In this document: positions 39,651 through 41,947 of the stretch, one piece after another
Numbering within the stretch: position 1 is the stretch's first letter
Layout: the number at the start of each line of letters is the position of its first letter
From: CAZAJT01 sp964485585
GTDB lineage: Bacteria; Patescibacteriota; Microgenomatia; UBA1406; GWC2-37-13
Direction of reading: 5' to 3'
Assembly (NCBI GenBank): GCA_964485585.1
Contig: CAZAJT010000005.1
Span: 1-41,947 of the forward strand
Length of the DNA stretch: 41,947 nt
The notes under the pieces: generated by a model
Databases searched by the model: none
Seen by the model: only the letters and a program-made list of their open reading frames with translations
Told to the model about the DNA's origin: nothing
Made by a program: the position numbers and the translations under genes

Positions 39651-41372
39651 ATGAAAATCAAACTATTTATCATTTTTGCACTACTTTCCACGCTTGTTTT
39701 CACTCGCTTCTTAAACATCTCGTGGGGGCTCCCCTACCCGTTCCATCCTGACGAACGCAATATGGCAGATGCTTTGCTGCGACTTGGGTGCAGCAAAGAA
39801 TTACCAAAGCTGTTGGAATGTTTTAATCCGCATTTCTTCGCCTATGGTCAGTTGCCTCTGTACATTGGCTATTTGTTTATTCAGTTTTATCACTTAGTAT
39901 TCGGGAAGTTTGGTTCACCAACAACATTCATAGAGGCAGTGATAGCATTGCGTATTCTTTCAGCGATTTCGTCTGTTCCCACTGTTTTCGTTCTCGTTAA
40001 GATTGTCGCTTTACTTATGAATGGGAGTTCAAAGTTAAAACTACCAATTACTAATTACCAATTACTAATTACCTCTCTCATTTTCATCTTCTCCCCGGTA
40101 CTTATCCAGTTTGCGCATTTTGGTACAACAGAATCGTTGCTCATATTGTTCTATTGCTCGATTGTTCTATTGTCACTGTTGTATCAAAAAGGACATATTC
40201 GATTGGTACGTTTTGCTGTTTTAACAGCAATAATTTCCGGTTTGGCGATAGGAACGAAAGTATCTGCGGTTGTGTTTATCGGATTACCTTTGTTTGTAGT
40301 TTTTAGTAATTGGGGAAATAACTTCAAATTAAAACAGGTGCCACTCATCGTAGTATCACTTATATTGTTTTTCGTGATCACTGGAGTCGCCGCATTCCTC
40401 GCTTCACCCTTCAACTTATTATCTCTGAATGAATTTTTGAGCTCAATGCGGTATGAATCTGATGTTGCGTTGGGAATTTTGCCGGTATTCTATTCGCGTC
40501 AATTTATTGAGACAGCTCCAATATTCTTTCAGGCAATCAATATTCTTCCTTATGCATTAGGATGGCCGACACTGTTATTTTCAGTGCTGGGAATGTTGTT
40601 CCTTCCTTATACCCCAGTCTATCGCATATTACGAATTGCTTTTCTCGTCGCGTTTCTTCCTCCGGCATTCATGTATGCGAAATGGACGAGATTTATTGCT
40701 CCGTCTTTTCCCATTATGCTTGTTTTTGCATCAATGTTCTTGTTGTCTTCGAGATTGCTTCGTCGCTTCACTCCTCGTAATCACATTGTGATTTATACAT
40801 TGATATTCATATCAATCATTCCGGGTATAGCCTACTTGTCTATTTATACAAGCGAGGATGTGCGCTTTACCGCCTCAAGATGGATCTACAAGAATGTTTC
40901 AAATGGATCCTACATTCTCTCTGAAACGGCAAATGTTGTTGACATCCCCATTCAACTTCCTACCCCTTATCCCCCTACAAACTATCATTATCTTTCATTT
41001 GATTTCTACAATTTAGACTCTGACCAGAATTTAGGAGGAGCGTTGGAAAAAGCACTTCAGAAAGCTGACTATATTTTCGTACCGTCACGGAGAATTTTTG
41101 CAAATCATACCTGTTTTGAAATACGAAATTCGAAATATGAAATTCGAATCGATGAAAGATGCGAGAAGTTGCAAGAAATGTATCCGAAACTAAATTCATA
41201 CTATGAAGATTTTTTTTCGGGGAAGCTAGGATTTGAAAAAGTGGCGGAATTTACCTCTTATCCAAAAATAAAAATAGGTGGCGCTACACTCCTGGAAACA
41301 CCGGATGAAGACGCTGAAGAAACCTGGAGTGTATTTGACCACCCTGTAATTCGCATCTATCAGAGAAAATAA
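39651..41372 (+). CDS. GT-C-like polytopic membrane glycosyltransferase
   Basis: This 573-residue protein has about ten transmembrane helices in the first ~400 residues and a soluble C-terminal part. The first loop holds YPFHPDERNM, the acidic motif typical of PMT/ArnT-like (GT39) enzymes, followed by HFFAYGQLPLYIG. It should use a lipid-linked sugar. Two short AT-rich repeats are read in frame: one gives LPITNYQLLITS (near residue 133) and another gives EIRNSKYEIRIDER (near 490-503). It is divergent from rpsF. A GGGGAAAGGG stretch upstream could act as a weak ribosome binding site. Confidence 0.8.
   Translation: MKIKLFIIFALLSTLVFTRFLNISWGLPYPFHPDERNMADALLRLGCSKELPKLLECFNPHFFAYGQLPLYIGYLFIQFYHLVFGKFGSPTTFIEAVIALRILSAISSVPTVFVLVKIVALLMNGSSKLKLPITNYQLLITSLIFIFSPVLIQFAHFGTTESLLILFYCSIVLLSLLYQKGHIRLVRFAVLTAIISGLAIGTKVSAVVFIGLPLFVVFSNWGNNFKLKQVPLIVVSLILFFVITGVAAFLASPFNLLSLNEFLSSMRYESDVALGILPVFYSRQFIETAPIFFQAINILPYALGWPTLLFSVLGMLFLPYTPVYRILRIAFLVAFLPPAFMYAKWTRFIAPSFPIMLVFASMFLLSSRLLRRFTPRNHIVIYTLIFISIIPGIAYLSIYTSEDVRFTASRWIYKNVSNGSYILSETANVVDIPIQLPTPYPPTNYHYLSFDFYNLDSDQNLGGALEKALQKADYIFVPSRRIFANHTCFEIRNSKYEIRIDERCEKLQEMYPKLNSYYEDFFSGKLGFEKVAEFTSYPKIKIGGATLLETPDEDAEETWSVFDHPVIRIYQRK
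40043..40070. repeat. 14-bp tandem repeat inside the GT-C-like gene
   Basis: ACCAATTACTAATT occurs twice in tandem (40043-40056 and 40057-40070) and continues with ACC. A related sequence on the minus strand fills part of the gyrB-ppa gap near 23795-23818 (TTGGTAATTGGAAATTA). It is read in frame as PITNYQLLIT. Confidence 0.75.
41118..41151. repeat. GAAATTCGAAAT-type repeat inside the GT-C-like gene
   Basis: Near-tandem copies of CGAAATTCGAAATATGAAAT are read in frame as EIRNSKYEIRI. The type resembles the CAAATTCCAA/TTCAAAATTC words between prfA and rpmE. Confidence 0.65.
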
Positions 41373-41573
41373 TTATTTCTTCTTTAGAATTGGAAGGCCG
41401 GTGCGCTCCACTTCTTTTACCATGTAGCCTGTTGGTATGCTATCAACTGCGCCACTTCTCTGATCTCTAGCAAAAAAGTAAATCATCTGTTCTTTACCGC
41501 TTCCTCTTAATTTTACCTTTTTAGAATGGAGGTAATATTGCTGACCTTTTTTATTCATGTATTCGTACGCCAT
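41373..41573 (-). CDS. Small conserved basic protein of unknown function
   Basis: I start at the ATG at 41573 (66 residues), 6 nt after GAGGGGGTG; three upstream codons are in frame. The sequence MAYEYMNKKGQQYYLHSKKVKLRG, QMIYFFARD and the C-terminal TGLPILKKK has the look of a small protein seen in many CPR genomes, recognised here from its pattern and not from a search. It is basic, soluble and beta-rich in prediction by eye, perhaps nucleic-acid binding. It has a good promoter and a real ribosome binding site, which suggests strong expression. Its stop abuts the stop of the convergent gene. Confidence 0.75.
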   Translation of the reverse strand: MAYEYMNKKGQQYYLHSKKVKLRGSGKEQMIYFFARDQRSGAVDSIPTGYMVKEVERTGLPILKKK

Positions 41574-41622
41574 TTTGTTCACCCCCTCACTTTTTGTAAC
41601 TAATAATTATTCTTTCACTTTC

Positions 41623-41651
41623 ATTATAGCCAATCTGGTGTCCAGATACAA
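41623..41651 (-). promoter_or_regulatory. Predicted promoter of the small basic protein
   Basis: TTGTAT (41651-41646), a 17-bp spacer and TATAAT (41628-41623). The leader is about 40 nt and includes a strong ribosome binding site. Confidence 0.7.
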
Positions 41652-41696
41652 GGGGTTTATTAGATGTTAGATGGTAGATGTTGGATGTTAGAATAA

Positions 41697-41764
41697 TGTC
41701 ATGCCGAACTTGATTCGGCATCCAGTTTATCACAACAAGATCCTGAATCAAGTTCAGGATGACA
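41697..41764. repeat. Intergenic palindromic repeat, TGTCATGCCGAA family
   Basis: TGTCATGCCGAACTTGATTC with a GCCGAA/TTCGGC hairpin on the left; CCTGAATCAAGTTCAGGATG then ACA on the right. This is the same arrangement as at 32344 with base changes that keep the stems. It is preceded by AGATGTTAGATGGTAGATGT low-complexity sequence. Confidence 0.85.
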
Positions 41765-41789
41765 GATACATTTTACCATCTACCATCCA

Positions 41790-41947
41790 TCATATAGTGT
41801 CTCTTTTGACGAACATATTCTTAATGATTTCCTCAATCGGTTCATCTTCGACCGTGAGATCGGTAAAGGTGATCGTATTAAGAAGTTTAGGGAGCATATC
41901 GTTTAACTGATCTTTTTGCACTCGGATTTTTAACAAGGGAAACTGAT
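41790..41947 (-). CDS. C-terminal end of an ABC transporter ATP-binding protein (cut by window)
   Basis: A minus-strand frame is open from the window edge to TGA at 41792-41790 and gives about 51 residues. The end LTVEDEPIEEIIKNMF matches the conserved tail of ABC-2 type transporter ATPases, where a T/S-[VI]-E-[DE]-x-[PS]-[IL]-E-[ED]-[IV] segment closes the accessory domain. The nucleotide-binding motifs lie outside the window, so the assignment rests on the tail only. Confidence 0.6.
   Translation of the reverse strand, partial: QFPLLKIRVQKDQLNDMLPKLLNTITFTDLTVEDEPIEEIIKNMFVKRDTI

Noticed and set aside
17181..41764. Palindromic repeats as a CRISPR array
   Set aside because: Copies are kilobases apart, differ in length and filler, and there are no regular spacers or cas genes.
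41701..41910. Plus-strand open frame starting MPNLIRHPVYHNKILNQVQD
   Set aside because: Its first part is the translated palindromic repeat and its end runs antisense to the ABC transporter ATPase tail; no ribosome binding site supports it.
1..41947. tRNA or rRNA genes
   Set aside because: I looked for T-loop words and cloverleaf arms in the gaps between genes and found none; all gaps are under 300 bp and are explained by repeats, leaders or promoters.

Overview
The window looks like a chromosomal piece of an uncultured Candidate Phyla Radiation (Patescibacteria) bacterium, most plausibly Microgenomates-like. This is inferred from low-GC compact coding, small divergent housekeeping proteins, many polytopic membrane glycosyltransferase-like proteins, and several dispersed palindromic repeat families. 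There is no 16S gene or tRNA here, so the taxonomy is inference.

Layout. 1-4670 (minus): a cut-off polytopic membrane protein, a GT2 glycosyltransferase and an unknown membrane-anchored protein. 4727-13341: more envelope genes, namely a TMTC-like membrane protein with C-terminal TPRs, a YdjM-like membrane protein, a B12-type radical SAM protein, two GT2 enzymes coupled to a ferredoxin, two small exported proteins and a flippase. 13412-18480 (plus): PfkB/adenosine-kinase-like, adenosylhomocysteinase, GpsA and LepA. 18482-29414 (minus): MiaA, FolD, GyrA, pyrophosphatase, GyrB, L7/L12, L10, L31, an N-terminally short RF1 and HisRS. 29480-34435: an accessory zone with five small, higher-GC ORFs, a frameshifted IS30-family element and a membrane glycosyltransferase-like gene. 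34436-39549 (minus): a DehI-like protein, HtrA, CtpA, an unknown protein and rpsR-ssb-rpsF. 39651-41947: a membrane glycosyltransferase-like gene, a small conserved basic protein and the end of an ABC ATPase.

The most unusual part is the accessory zone. Five small predicted helical proteins have strong AGGAGG-type ribosome binding sites, while many neighbouring host genes look leaderless. They appear to share one sequence pattern. Two of their modules end in the same structured element (30318-30384 and 34364-34433), which has a conserved loop and compensatory stem changes. I do not recognise this family and can assign no function.

A second theme is repeats with TGTCAT...ATGACA ends. They lie between genes and also in frame inside lepA, miaA (twice) and the DehI-like gene. 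A third theme is promoter architecture: many genes have a -10 hexamer 6-8 nt before the ATG, implying leaderless mRNAs.
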